NCBI GenBank assembly: GCA_030610965.1
Contig: JAUWQU010000221.1
Location: 1-6,563 of the forward strand
Length of the DNA stretch: 6,563 bases
Direction: 5' to 3'
Origin: Phycisphaerae bacterium
GTDB taxonomy: Bacteria > Planctomycetota > Phycisphaerae > SM23-33
Position numbers and translations under genes: made by a program. Below, piece by piece: positions 1 through 5,825 of the stretch (within the stretch, counting starts at the first letter, position 1; each line of letters starts with the position of its first letter). The notes beneath the pieces were generated by a model. It was not told the origin of the DNA. It saw only the letters and a program-made list of their open reading frames with translations, and ran no database searches.

Positions 1-819
1 CTCGCCAAAACGGCTGATGAACAGCATCGAGTAATCCATGCCGGCCCCGTATATCAGCACGATCACGAACACCTTCTCGCCCGTGCCGATATGCATCCCG
101 AAGTGCTGGCCGACGGCGAGAATCTTCATCGCCACGAAGGCCGCGGCGCTGATGGCCACGAGAGGAACCAGCGCCGCTACCGGCGAACGGTAGACCAGAA
201 GCAGGATTATCACCACGGCGATCAGCGTGACCAGGCCGATGCGCTCGTGGCTTCGCTCGGCCGCGGCCCCGTAGTCGTGCCCGAAGCCGCTCGAGCCGGT
301 GACGGCGACATTCAGGCCGGCCGGGAGCCTGGCCGCTTGTGCGACGGCGCGGATGTGGTCGACGATCCGTGCCGAGCGGATGGTAATGAAATTGGCGGGC
401 ACGTCGACGATGACCAGCGCGGCGTGGCCGTCGGGGCTCTTGAACGGGTTTGTCGGCAGCGGCAGGCTGGCCGGGCTGCGGACCACGATGCCGGCCAGGC
501 CGCGTGCGGTCATGTGCGGCTGGCGGGGCTTGGAGATTGCGGCAGCGACGGCCTGGACGGCCTTGAAGTCCTCGGCTGAGAGCTTGCCGTCGGCGCGTTC
601 GAAGACCGCGACGGCCTGGCTGAGCCCGCTTGACCTCGGGAAGTTTTTCTGCAGCGCCTCAGCGGCCTGGCTGTACGGGTTGCCCCGCGGCAGGAAGCTT
701 GTCGGTTCGTGGGCGGCCGGGTCCAGGTGCGGCGCCAGCCAGCACAGCCCTGCCCCCGCGGCCAGCCAGGCAAGCAGGATCAGCCATCGCCACCTGTAGA
801 CTGCCGGACCGATCTTCAT
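1..819 (-). CDS. MMPL/RND-family membrane transporter, N-terminal part (cut by window start)
   Basis: The product is an inner-membrane transporter of the MMPL branch of the RND superfamily, a group that exports lipids or other hydrophobic substrates using the proton gradient. The visible 273 residues show a first membrane helix at about residues 12-29, then a periplasmic domain that opens with the family-like SFLPRGNPYSQAAEAL (41-56). A packed group of helices follows at about 194-210, 213-236 and 249-268. The last visible residues, GAGMDYSMLFISRFGE (258-273), match the MMPL signature around the GxxxDY motif, with D262 and Y263. About two thirds or more of the protein should lie outside the window. 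The ATG at 817-819 directly precedes a typical N-terminus; the Shine-Dalgarno is weak (GAGA, about 12 bases upstream). It starts 16 bases after the mlaD stop, so it is probably co-transcribed with mlaD and mlaF, which suggests envelope lipid export. The substrate cannot be told from the sequence. Confidence 0.9.
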   Translation of the reverse strand, partial: MKIGPAVYRWRWLILLAWLAAGAGLCWLAPHLDPAAHEPTSFLPRGNPYSQAAEALQKNFPRSSGLSQAVAVFERADGKLSAEDFKAVQAVAAAISKPRQPHMTARGLAGIVVRSPASLPLPTNPFKSPDGHAALVIVDVPANFITIRSARIVDHIRAVAQAARLPAGLNVAVTGSSGFGHDYGAAAERSHERIGLVTLIAVVIILLLVYRSPVAALVPLVAISAAAFVAMKILAVGQHFGMHIGTGEKVFVIVLIYGAGMDYSMLFISRFGE

Positions 820-835
820 ATCGCGGATTCGTTTC

Positions 836-1912
836 TCATTTGAGCTTGAGCTGCACGCCGTTTTTCTCCCACTCGCGGACGAGGACGCGCAGCTCGGCCG
901 CCAACTCCGACAGTTGCTTGGACGCCTGGAGGAAATTGTCGTAGAGCTTCGGGTCGTTGATGAGCTTCGCGACGGTTCCCTCGCCGGTATCCATCTTGGT
1001 GGCGATGCGGTTGACTGTTTCCAGGACCTTGGAGAGCTGCTCGGCGTCGGTGATAATCTTCTTGGAGATATCGTCCAGTCGCCGGTCGGTGTTGTCGGCG
1101 AGCTCACCGAACTTCTCGATGGCCTGGCTTGCGGCGGTGAGCGTCTTGCCTGCCTTTTCCCGGCCCTCGATGGCGAAGGCCTTCAGCGCGTCCATTGCCT
1201 CGGAGGCCTTGTCGGCCGCCTCGGCCAGGCCAGCCATCGACTTCTTGAAGTTCTCCTGGTTGGACTTGTCGCCCAGAACTTCGTGCAGGTCGTCCAGCGC
1301 CTGCTCGAACTTGGCCAGCGTTCCGCGAAGCGTCGCCGGCGTCGATTGGGTGGTCGGTTGCGTCCCGGCCGGCTGCGTTTCGGCGGGCGCGGCGACGAGG
1401 CTATTAAGCGACTCGGCCAGCTTGGAAAGGTTCTTCAACCCGTCGGTGAGTTCCTTTGGCAGCATGCTCGGCGAGATTCGTCTGCCTTCCAGCGGCTCGG
1501 GCCAGTCATCGGGCAGGTACTCGAGTTTCTTCTTGGTCGCCGGGTCGTAGCGATCGGGTCCGGTGGGCCGCAACTCCAAGTAGGGCCCGCCCATGAATGC
1601 GCGGGCGGTGATCGTCGGCTCGATGTTGCCGGGAACCTTGACGTCCGAGTCGATCCGGCAGATGAACATCACCCCTTCTCGCGGGTCGGGCCCGGCGAAC
1701 TCGACGCTGGTGATCTTGCCGATCTGAATGCCCGACATGTAGATCCACTCGCCAGACTTCGCCCCGGCCGTGTTCTGAAACTTCAGCCGCAGAACCCGCC
1801 CGGTCTGAAGCAGCTCCGGCAGGCCGGCGAACATCAGGATCATCCCGCCGAACATAGCCAAGGCTACCAGAACCGTCAGCCCGACCGCCACGTTGCGAGT
1901 GTGCTGCTTCAT
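836..1912 (-). CDS. mlaD: MlaD-type MCE-domain protein of a lipid ABC transporter
   Basis: This is the membrane-anchored substrate-binding subunit of an MCE (Mla-type) lipid transporter. It acts in the periplasm, where MCE domains form rings that carry phospholipids between inner and outer membranes. The 358-residue product has a short cytoplasmic N-terminus and one membrane helix at about residues 8-30. A single MCE domain follows at about 38-118, with the typical SGIQIGKITSVEF (60-72) and a GGPYLEL strand (108-114). A Thr/Gln/Pro/Ala-rich linker lies at about 174-196. The long C-terminal region, about 197-345, is predicted helical and contains the familiar GEGTVAKLINDPKLYDN (310-326). This is longer than E. 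coli MlaD (about 180 aa) and closer to the long-tailed form common in other phyla. The ATG is preceded by GGGAG eight bases upstream on the minus strand. It lies 139 bases after mlaF and just before the MMPL gene. Family assignment is firm; the cargo is inferred. Confidence 0.92.
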   Translation of the reverse strand: MKQHTRNVAVGLTVLVALAMFGGMILMFAGLPELLQTGRVLRLKFQNTAGAKSGEWIYMSGIQIGKITSVEFAGPDPREGVMFICRIDSDVKVPGNIEPTITARAFMGGPYLELRPTGPDRYDPATKKKLEYLPDDWPEPLEGRRISPSMLPKELTDGLKNLSKLAESLNSLVAAPAETQPAGTQPTTQSTPATLRGTLAKFEQALDDLHEVLGDKSNQENFKKSMAGLAEAADKASEAMDALKAFAIEGREKAGKTLTAASQAIEKFGELADNTDRRLDDISKKIITDAEQLSKVLETVNRIATKMDTGEGTVAKLINDPKLYDNFLQASKQLSELAAELRVLVREWEKNGVQLKLK

Positions 1913-1939
1913 TTATCGCTCTCCCGGCTCCCAACAGAA

Positions 1940-1970
1940 GGTAGTAGGTAATAGGTAATAGGCAGTAGGA
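1940..1970. repeat. Heptamer tandem repeat (GGTAATA-type) in the mlaF-mlaD gap
   Basis: Four consecutive 7-base units, GGTAGTA, GGTAATA, GGTAATA and GGCAGTA, are followed by GGA. It sits outside coding sequence and is AT-richer than its surroundings. It resembles the short tandemly repeated heptamers scattered in some bacterial genomes. Whether it recurs elsewhere in this genome cannot be seen here. Confidence 0.7.
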
Positions 1971-1986
1971 AGAGAGGCGCCGGAAG

Positions 1987-2008
1987 CCCAGGGATAGCAA
2001 TCCCTGGG
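1987..2008. repeat. Perfect 8-bp-stem palindrome (REP-like) in the mlaF-mlaD gap
   Basis: CCCAGGGA (1987-1994) and TCCCTGGG (2001-2008) are exact inverted repeats around the 6-base loop TAGCAA. On either strand the RNA would form a strong hairpin without a following T-run. The position between mlaF and mlaD and the adjacent tandem heptamers suggest an extragenic repetitive palindrome rather than a terminator. Confidence 0.6.
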
Positions 2009-2051
2009 AAATGACGCACTGTCTTCTCATGCTTTTTGGTAAACCCAATGT

Positions 2052-2867
2052 TCACATTACGCCGCTCCCGGGTTCGTCATGGTTGGGCAACTGGGCCGCC
2101 TCGATCTCCGCCAGCTCCTGCTTGCTGGCCCGGCCATGCACGAACCGCGTTACGATGTCGCTGCCTTCGGCAAGCAGTTTATCCGGCGCAGAGTCGGCGA
2201 CAAAGTGCCCTTCGTACAACATGACGATCCTGTCGCCGACTTTGCGGGCCGAGGCCATGTCGTGAGTGACCACCACGGCCGTCGTACCCAGGGCTCGCTG
2301 AAGTTTGAGGATAAGCTCGTTGATGAGGTCCGAGCGAATCGGGTCCAGGCCGGTCGTCGGCTCGTCGTAGAGTATTACTTCCGGCCTCATCGCAACGGCT
2401 CTGGCCAGCGCGACGCGCTTTTTCTGCCCGCCGGAGAGGTCCTCGGGCATGCGGTCCTGGTCGCCGTCCAGGCCGACCAGCTTGAGCACCTCCCGGCAGC
2501 GCTCGTCGAGTTCCGACTGGTCGCGCATGCCATGCTCGATCAACGGGAAACAGATGTTCTCACGGACGGTCATGGAGTCGAACAGCGCCCCGCCCTGGAA
2601 GAGAAACCCCATCCGCCGCCGCACGCCGACCAACTGGCGGTCGGTCATGCCCGAGACCACCTGGTCGCGGAAATACACCTTGCCGCGATCGGGATGCAGA
2701 AGCCCGATTATGTGCTTGAGCAGCACGCTCTTGCCGCATCCGCTAGGGCCGATGACCACGGTCGTCTCGCCCGGTCGGATCGCGAGGTCCACGCCGTCAA
2801 GCACGACCAGGTTGCCGAAGGCCTTGTGAACGCCTTCGAGGCGGATGATGGGTTCGATATCGTTCAA
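2052..2867 (-). CDS. mlaF: MlaF-type ATP-binding protein of an MCE lipid ABC transporter
   Basis: This is the cytoplasmic ATPase that powers an MCE/Mla lipid transporter. The 271-residue product has every ABC ATPase motif in order: Walker A GPSGCGKS (40-47), Q-loop FQGGALFD with Q91, signature LSGGQ (144-148), Walker B VILYDE (164-169) with the catalytic Glu at 169, TTGLDP after it, and the H-loop VTHD with H202. The FQGGALFDSMTVRENICFPL stretch (90-109) is characteristic of MlaF/Ttg2A rather than of general importers. The C-terminal tail (about 245-271) continues past the nucleotide-binding core. The start codon is TTG (plus-strand caa at 2865-2867): the protein begins at the usual place for the family, no ATG or GTG lies nearby in frame, and AGGG sits nine bases upstream on the coding strand. 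It ends 139 bases before mlaD and begins 36 bases after the GNAT gene. A permease (MlaE) would be its expected partner but is not next to it. Confidence 0.93.
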   Translation of the reverse strand: MNDIEPIIRLEGVHKAFGNLVVLDGVDLAIRPGETTVVIGPSGCGKSVLLKHIIGLLHPDRGKVYFRDQVVSGMTDRQLVGVRRRMGFLFQGGALFDSMTVRENICFPLIEHGMRDQSELDERCREVLKLVGLDGDQDRMPEDLSGGQKKRVALARAVAMRPEVILYDEPTTGLDPIRSDLINELILKLQRALGTTAVVVTHDMASARKVGDRIVMLYEGHFVADSAPDKLLAEGSDIVTRFVHGRASKQELAEIEAAQLPNHDEPGSGVM

Positions 2868-2890
2868 TGCCTTGGGCCCTGTGCCACGTA

Positions 2891-2908
2891 CCTGACGGAC
2901 ACGTCAGG
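2891..2908 (-). other. Perfect hairpin overlapping the GNAT stop codon, upstream of mlaF
   Basis: CCTGACG (2891-2897) pairs exactly with CGTCAGG (2902-2908) around the 4-base loop GACA. The GNAT stop (plus-strand tca at 2904-2906) lies inside the right arm, and the mlaF TTG start is 24 bases further on. There is no T-run after it, so it looks more like a translation or processing element than a classical terminator. Confidence 0.5.
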
Positions 2909-3359
2909 ATAGGTTCTTAATCATCGCGATTTCGTCGCAGGCGTCAAACTTCGAGCAGGCGATGCACTCCCGCCAGACCTTCTCCGGAAGCGTGTCCCGG
3001 TCGATGGGCGTGAACCCGCGGGACAGGAAGAAGCCCTTTTCGTTAGTCAGGGCGAAGAGTTTCTTGACGCCCAGTTTTCTCGCGTCGGCCTCGGCGGCCT
3101 CGACGAGGATTCGGCCGATGCCCTGGCTGCGCCGATCTTTGGCCACCGCGAGCGACTTCACCTCCGCCAGGTCGGCCCAGAAGACGTCCACCGCGACACA
3201 GCCGACGATCCGGCTGTCTTCCTCGGCCACGACAAACTCGCGCAGCATTTCGTAGATGGCTTCGAGGCTCCGATGGAGCATTCGCTCACGCTCGGCGTAG
3301 TAGTTGATCAGGTCGCAGATGGCGGCTGCGTCGGGTACACGCGCGTGTCGCGTTTCCAT
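2904..3359 (-). CDS. GNAT-family N-acetyltransferase, short N-acetylglutamate-synthase (ArgA-like) type
   Basis: This is an acetyl-CoA-dependent N-acetyltransferase of the GNAT fold, 151 residues, probably cytoplasmic. Seen in the sequence: a family-like start with AAICDLINYYAERERMLHRS (11-30), beta strands at about 50-58 and 66-73, and the acetyl-CoA pyrophosphate loop RSQGIG (77-82, pattern RxxGxG). The helix that follows leads to LFALTNEKGFFLSRGFTPID (101-120), and the C-terminus has CIACSKFDACDE with cysteines at 132, 135 and 141. That cysteine-bearing tail and the MLHRS element resemble the short stand-alone N-acetylglutamate synthases, which make the first intermediate of arginine synthesis. 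No other arginine gene is in the window, so I give the family but no gene symbol. Its stop lies inside a perfect hairpin, 36 bases before mlaF. No Shine-Dalgarno is visible at the ATG; a TAGAAT hexamer six bases upstream suggests a leaderless message. It could instead acetylate another amine. Confidence 0.85.
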   Translation of the reverse strand: METRHARVPDAAAICDLINYYAERERMLHRSLEAIYEMLREFVVAEEDSRIVGCVAVDVFWADLAEVKSLAVAKDRRSQGIGRILVEAAEADARKLGVKKLFALTNEKGFFLSRGFTPIDRDTLPEKVWRECIACSKFDACDEIAMIKNLS

Positions 3360-3365
3360 TTGGGC

Positions 3366-3371
3366 ATTCTA
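3366..3371 (-). promoter_or_regulatory. Putative -10 element for a leaderless GNAT message
   Basis: On the minus strand TAGAAT (five of six with the consensus) lies six bases from the GNAT ATG at 3357-3359, and there is no purine-rich ribosome site. This spacing is what a transcript starting at or near the ATG needs. No good -35 hexamer is present at 16-18 bases, so confidence is low. Confidence 0.3.
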
Positions 3372-3398
3372 TCCGTTGGGGGCCGGGAGCCGCCACGC

Positions 3399-3424
3399 AA
3401 AAAAAACGTCGCCTGCATTGGCAG
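3399..3424 (-). terminator. Weak candidate terminator after rex
   Basis: Reading on the minus strand, a short CTGC/GCAG stem with a 4-base loop (3413-3424) is followed six bases later by a run of eight T (plus-strand A at 3399-3406). The T-run is the stronger half; the stem is only 4 bp. If real, it separates rex from the GNAT and mla genes. Confidence 0.2.
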
Positions 3425-3442
3425 TCTAAATGCTCGCAAACA

Positions 3443-4126
3443 CTATCGCTCCGTCGCGATCCGTGTGGTGCGAACCCGTAGCATCGCCCCTGGCGGGCCG
3501 CTCTGGGCCCCGACGTGGAAGCTGAGCTGTTCGAGATGGGCTGCCAGGTCCACCTGGCGGACGGTCACGCCTCCAGGGGCGCAGATGGATATGGGCGCGA
3601 AGTTCAGGATGCCCCGGATGCCCGCTTCGCACAGCAGGTTGCAGACGCCCTGGGCGGCCTGGGGCGGCACGGCCAGGACGGCCATGCGTATGTCGGATTG
3701 CAGCACAAACTCCTGTAATTCGTCGAGATGGCGGATCGGCGCGCCTCCGACGACCATGCCGATGAGCTTGTCGGAGATGTCGAACGCTGCCACGAGATTG
3801 AAGCCCTTGGCCAGGAACCCCTTGTGTCGCAGAAGGGCCCTGCCCATGTCGCCCGCCCCGACGACCACTACCGGCCAGACCTTGTCGGTGTTGAGGATCT
3901 GCTTGAGCTGCTGGATCAACTCGGCCACGCGGTAGCCCACGCCCGGCCGGCCGAACTGGCCGAAGTAGGCCAGGTCCTTGCGAACCTGGGCGTCGGTGGT
4001 CTGCAGGCCGTCGGCGAGCTTTCGGCTGGATATCTTCTCGACGCCTTCGCCTGCCAGGGCCTGAAGCTCTCGCAGGTACAGGCTGAGTCGCCATACGACC
4101 GGGGGCGGTATGAGGTTTCGCTTCAT
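3443..4126 (-). CDS. rex: Redox-sensing transcriptional repressor Rex
   Basis: Rex binds DNA as a dimer when NAD+ dominates and lets go when NADH rises, so it controls fermentation, respiration and related genes. The 227-residue product has a winged-helix domain at about residues 1-78, including the family pattern KISSRKLADGLQTTDAQVRK (31-50) followed by DLAYFGQFGRPGVGY. A Rossmann NAD(H)-binding domain follows, with VVVVGAGDMG (86-95), the acidic strand end AAFD (113-116) and GILNFAP (172-178). The C-terminal QVDLAAHLEQLSF (191-203) matches the domain-swapped dimer helix. The reading frame stays open upstream to 4240, but I start at the ATG at 4124-4126. Family members begin close to KRNLIPPPVVWRLSLYLREL, GAAAG-like purines lie upstream, and the 38 extra residues look non-coding. 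The tail after about residue 204 is longer than the core of some homologues and rich in Gly, Pro and Arg. It reads toward the GNAT gene 83 bases away. Confidence 0.93.
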   Translation of the reverse strand: MKRNLIPPPVVWRLSLYLRELQALAGEGVEKISSRKLADGLQTTDAQVRKDLAYFGQFGRPGVGYRVAELIQQLKQILNTDKVWPVVVVGAGDMGRALLRHKGFLAKGFNLVAAFDISDKLIGMVVGGAPIRHLDELQEFVLQSDIRMAVLAVPPQAAQGVCNLLCEAGIRGILNFAPISICAPGGVTVRQVDLAAHLEQLSFHVGAQSGPPGAMLRVRTTRIATER

Positions 4127-4248
4127 GCCGGCTTTCGAAAGGCGCCAAGCGGTCGGCCAGGCAACGTCACAAACACGCCATGGCCATCGGAGACAATCCG
4201 CCGGCCCGGGTTGGCGGCTTATCGGCCAGGCCGACGGCACAACATGAA

Positions 4249-4278
4249 ATGATATTGCACCACGGCGCTTCCCGTCAA
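4249..4278 (-). promoter_or_regulatory. Predicted sigma70-like promoter of rex
   Basis: On the minus strand a -35 hexamer TTGACG (4273-4278) and a -10 hexamer TATCAT (4249-4254) are separated by 18 bases. Each matches the consensus at five of six positions. It would start transcription near 4241, giving a rex leader of roughly 115 bases. I could not find a full Rex operator (TTGTGA-n6-TCACAA) here; only an exact half-site, TTGTGA on the minus strand at 4167-4172, is present, so autoregulation is unproven. Confidence 0.45.
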
Positions 4279-4309
4279 GCCGACGTCCCCGGCCAATGAC
4301 AGCCGAATG

Positions 4310-4337
4310 TTGCCTTGAATGACGAGATCGCTACACT
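4310..4337 (+). promoter_or_regulatory. Weak candidate promoter of the PQQ-repeat gene
   Basis: TTGCCT (4310-4315) and TACACT (4332-4337) are spaced by 16 bases and match the sigma70 consensus at four of six positions each. It points away from the rex promoter. If used, the leader to the ATG at 4469 would be about 125 bases. Low certainty. Confidence 0.25.
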
Positions 4338-4381
4338 GGTTGCGTAGCCTTGGCGAAAATTACGCAGTGACCTCGCCTGTC

Positions 4382-4431
4382 GGCGACGCGATGTCGCCTG
4401 CCGGAAAGGTCCGACCCAGGCCGGCGCCGGC
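4382..4431 (+). other. Structured 5' leader of the PQQ-repeat gene (hairpins)
   Basis: In the predicted transcript, GGCGAC and GTCGCC (4382-4387, 4393-4398) form a perfect 6-bp stem with a 5-base loop. A short CGGA/TCCG stem follows, then the 12-base palindrome at 4420-4431. These could simply reflect GC-rich sequence. No known riboswitch consensus was recognised. Confidence 0.3.
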
Positions 4432-4468
4432 TCCGGGCCGCCCCAACTGTTACGACAGGAGAACCGCG

Positions 4469-5665
4469 ATGTCCGATTATGCCACCCTGAAACGATGGGC
4501 TCTTGTGCTGGTCTGTCTGGCCGCTGCCGACACTGTCGCCGCCGACGATTGGCCGATCTACCGCGGCCCGGCCCACAACGGCATCTCGGCCGAGACAGGA
4601 TGGTTTATGCCAGCCGCCGGGCTGAAGGTCCTCTGGTCGGCCAACATCGGCAAATCGTGCAGCTCGATTACGGTCGTCGGCAATCGCGCATACACGATGG
4701 GCAACAAGGCCGGCAACGACATCGTCTACTGCTTCGACGCCGCAAGCGGCAAGGAGATATGGAAGTACAGCTACCCGGCGAAGCTCGAGCCCAAGATGTA
4801 CGAAGGCGGGCCGAACGCCACTCCCACCGTCGACGGCAAGTGCGTCTACACGGTGTCGAAGCGTGGCAAGGTCTTGTGCCTAAGCGCCGAGGCGGGCGAG
4901 AAGCTCTGGGAGGTCCAACTCGCGGCCAAGATGCCGACGTGGGGCTTCGCCGGCTCGGCCCTGCCGGTGGGCGACACGCTCATCATCAACGCCGGCGGGG
5001 CCGGTACGGCCCTGGACAAGGCAACCGGCAAGGTCGTCTGGGACAGTGGCACGGGGCCCGGCGGGTATTCCACGCCCGTGCCCGTCGAGCGAGACGGAAA
5101 GACGGCCGTGGTTCTTTTCTCGGCCAAGAGCGTCGTGGCCGTCAACGCCGACGACGGCAAGAAGCTCTGGCAGCACGAGTGGAAGACCAGCTACGACGTC
5201 AATGCCGCCGACCCGGTGATGGTTGACGGCGGCAAGAAGGTCTTCGTCTCCTCGGGCTACAACCACGGCTGCGCCATGTTCGACGTGTCCGGCGCCGAGC
5301 CAAAGCTGCTCTGGGCCAACAAGTCCATGCGCAACAAGCACACCAACTCCGTCGTCTACAAGGGCGCGATCTACGGTTTCGACGAGACGACCCTGACGTG
5401 CCTCGACGCCGCCGACGGGCAGGTGAAGTGGACTCATAAGAACCTTGGCCGCGGCTCGCTCATGCTGGCCGACGGCAAACTGATAATCCTTTCCGACAAA
5501 GGAACCATCGTCATCGCCGACGCCACTGCCGAGGGTTTCAAGCAGCTCGCGGCGGGCCAGGTCCTCAGGGGCCCGTGCTGGACCGTCCCCGCGCTGGCTA
5601 ACGGCAAGATCTACGCGAGAACAAAAACCGGCATGCTGAGCTGCTCGACGTTCCGGGGCAAGTAG
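4469..5665 (+). CDS. Secreted PQQ-repeat beta-propeller protein (BamB-like fold)
   Basis: This exported protein of 398 residues is built from PQQ-like beta-propeller repeats. An N-terminal signal peptide is visible (charged MSDYATLKR, hydrophobic core about 10-20, likely cleavage near VAA/DD at 25-26). The mature chain then starts DDWPIYRGPAHNG, an opening common in planctomycete proteins. At least five repeat blades end in the A-x-x-G-x-x-x-W type motif: YCFDAASGKEIW (87-98), LCLSAEAGEKLW (136-147), LDKATGKVVW (182-191), VAVNADDGKKLW (223-234) and TCLDAADGQVKW (310-321). Such propellers hold proteins together (BamB) or bind a quinone cofactor, but no dehydrogenase domain or catalytic residues are evident, so enzymatic activity is not supported. 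The frame is open from 4319, but AGGAGA at 4457-4462, six bases before the ATG at 4469, followed by a signal peptide, fixes the start. The divergent neighbour is rex; a GH29 gene follows after 160 bases. Function unknown. Confidence 0.9.
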   Translation: MSDYATLKRWALVLVCLAAADTVAADDWPIYRGPAHNGISAETGWFMPAAGLKVLWSANIGKSCSSITVVGNRAYTMGNKAGNDIVYCFDAASGKEIWKYSYPAKLEPKMYEGGPNATPTVDGKCVYTVSKRGKVLCLSAEAGEKLWEVQLAAKMPTWGFAGSALPVGDTLIINAGGAGTALDKATGKVVWDSGTGPGGYSTPVPVERDGKTAVVLFSAKSVVAVNADDGKKLWQHEWKTSYDVNAADPVMVDGGKKVFVSSGYNHGCAMFDVSGAEPKLLWANKSMRNKHTNSVVYKGAIYGFDETTLTCLDAADGQVKWTHKNLGRGSLMLADGKLIILSDKGTIVIADATAEGFKQLAAGQVLRGPCWTVPALANGKIYARTKTGMLSCSTFRGK

Positions 5666-5709
5666 CCTCGGGCGCGATGGCGAACCAATCAAGGCAGGTC
5701 CGCAACCCC

Positions 5710-5730
5710 TCGGGGGCGCGGGGTCCCCGA
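5710..5730 (+). terminator. Weak stem-loop after the PQQ-repeat gene
   Basis: TCGGGG (5710-5715) and CCCCGA (5725-5730) can pair across a 9-base loop, 45 bases after the stop codon. There is no T-run, so termination is speculative. The rest of the 160-base gap up to the fucosidase start shows only the Shine-Dalgarno AGGAG at 5813-5817 and no convincing promoter. Confidence 0.2.
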
Positions 5731-5825
5731 CCGTGTCAGGCCGGGGCTTCTGCCGATGCGGGTTCGGACGCGAGCCCTTATCATAAAACCGTGTGACCGC
5801 CTGCCGCCTGAAAGGAGATTCACCC

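Larger units (their letters stand above)
4127..4468. other. Divergent rex / PQQ-repeat gene intergenic region
   Basis: This 342-base stretch between two divergent genes has no convincing gene. The extra codons upstream of rex (4127-4240) and of the PQQ-repeat gene (4319-4468) are in open frames but lack family similarity or a usable ribosome site. It holds the rex promoter candidate, a weaker opposite promoter and, toward its right end, GC-rich inverted repeats: GGCGAC(4382-4387)/GTCGCC(4393-4398), and the 12-base perfect palindrome GCCGGCGCCGGC (4420-4431). I recognise no known riboswitch. The Shine-Dalgarno AGGAGA at 4457-4462 ends it. Confidence 0.6.

Noticed and set aside
91..799. Plus-strand open frames (91-579 and 299-799) within the first 800 bases
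   Set aside because: They are antisense to the MMPL gene, whose minus-strand frame is continuous from 819 to the window start and ends in a clear GAGMDY motif.
914..1951. Long plus-strand open frame antisense to mlaD (345 codons)
   Set aside because: It is a shadow of the GC-rich third-position bias of mlaD. The translation has no family resemblance, and mlaD on the other strand is unambiguous.
1506..2048. Minus-strand frame with an LPITYYLLL-type peptide
   Set aside because: The peptide comes from the heptamer tandem repeat and the rest overlaps mlaD in another frame. This kind of peptide is a known sign of a false gene.
2079..2912. Long plus-strand open frame antisense to mlaF (277 codons)
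   Set aside because: mlaF carries every ABC motif on the minus strand; the plus-strand frame has no recognisable domain.
4167..4172. TTGTGA (minus strand) as a Rex operator
   Set aside because: Only one half-site is present; the second half expected six bases away is missing, so binding by Rex is not supported.
4127..4240. Extended N-terminus of Rex (38 extra residues)
   Set aside because: The extra residues are Trp/Pro/Ala-rich with no match to the Rex fold; the ATG at 4124-4126 is where the family normally starts.
4319..4468. Extended N-terminus of the PQQ-repeat protein (50 extra residues)
   Set aside because: A strong ribosome site and a signal peptide directly after the ATG at 4469 show that the upstream codons are leader sequence.
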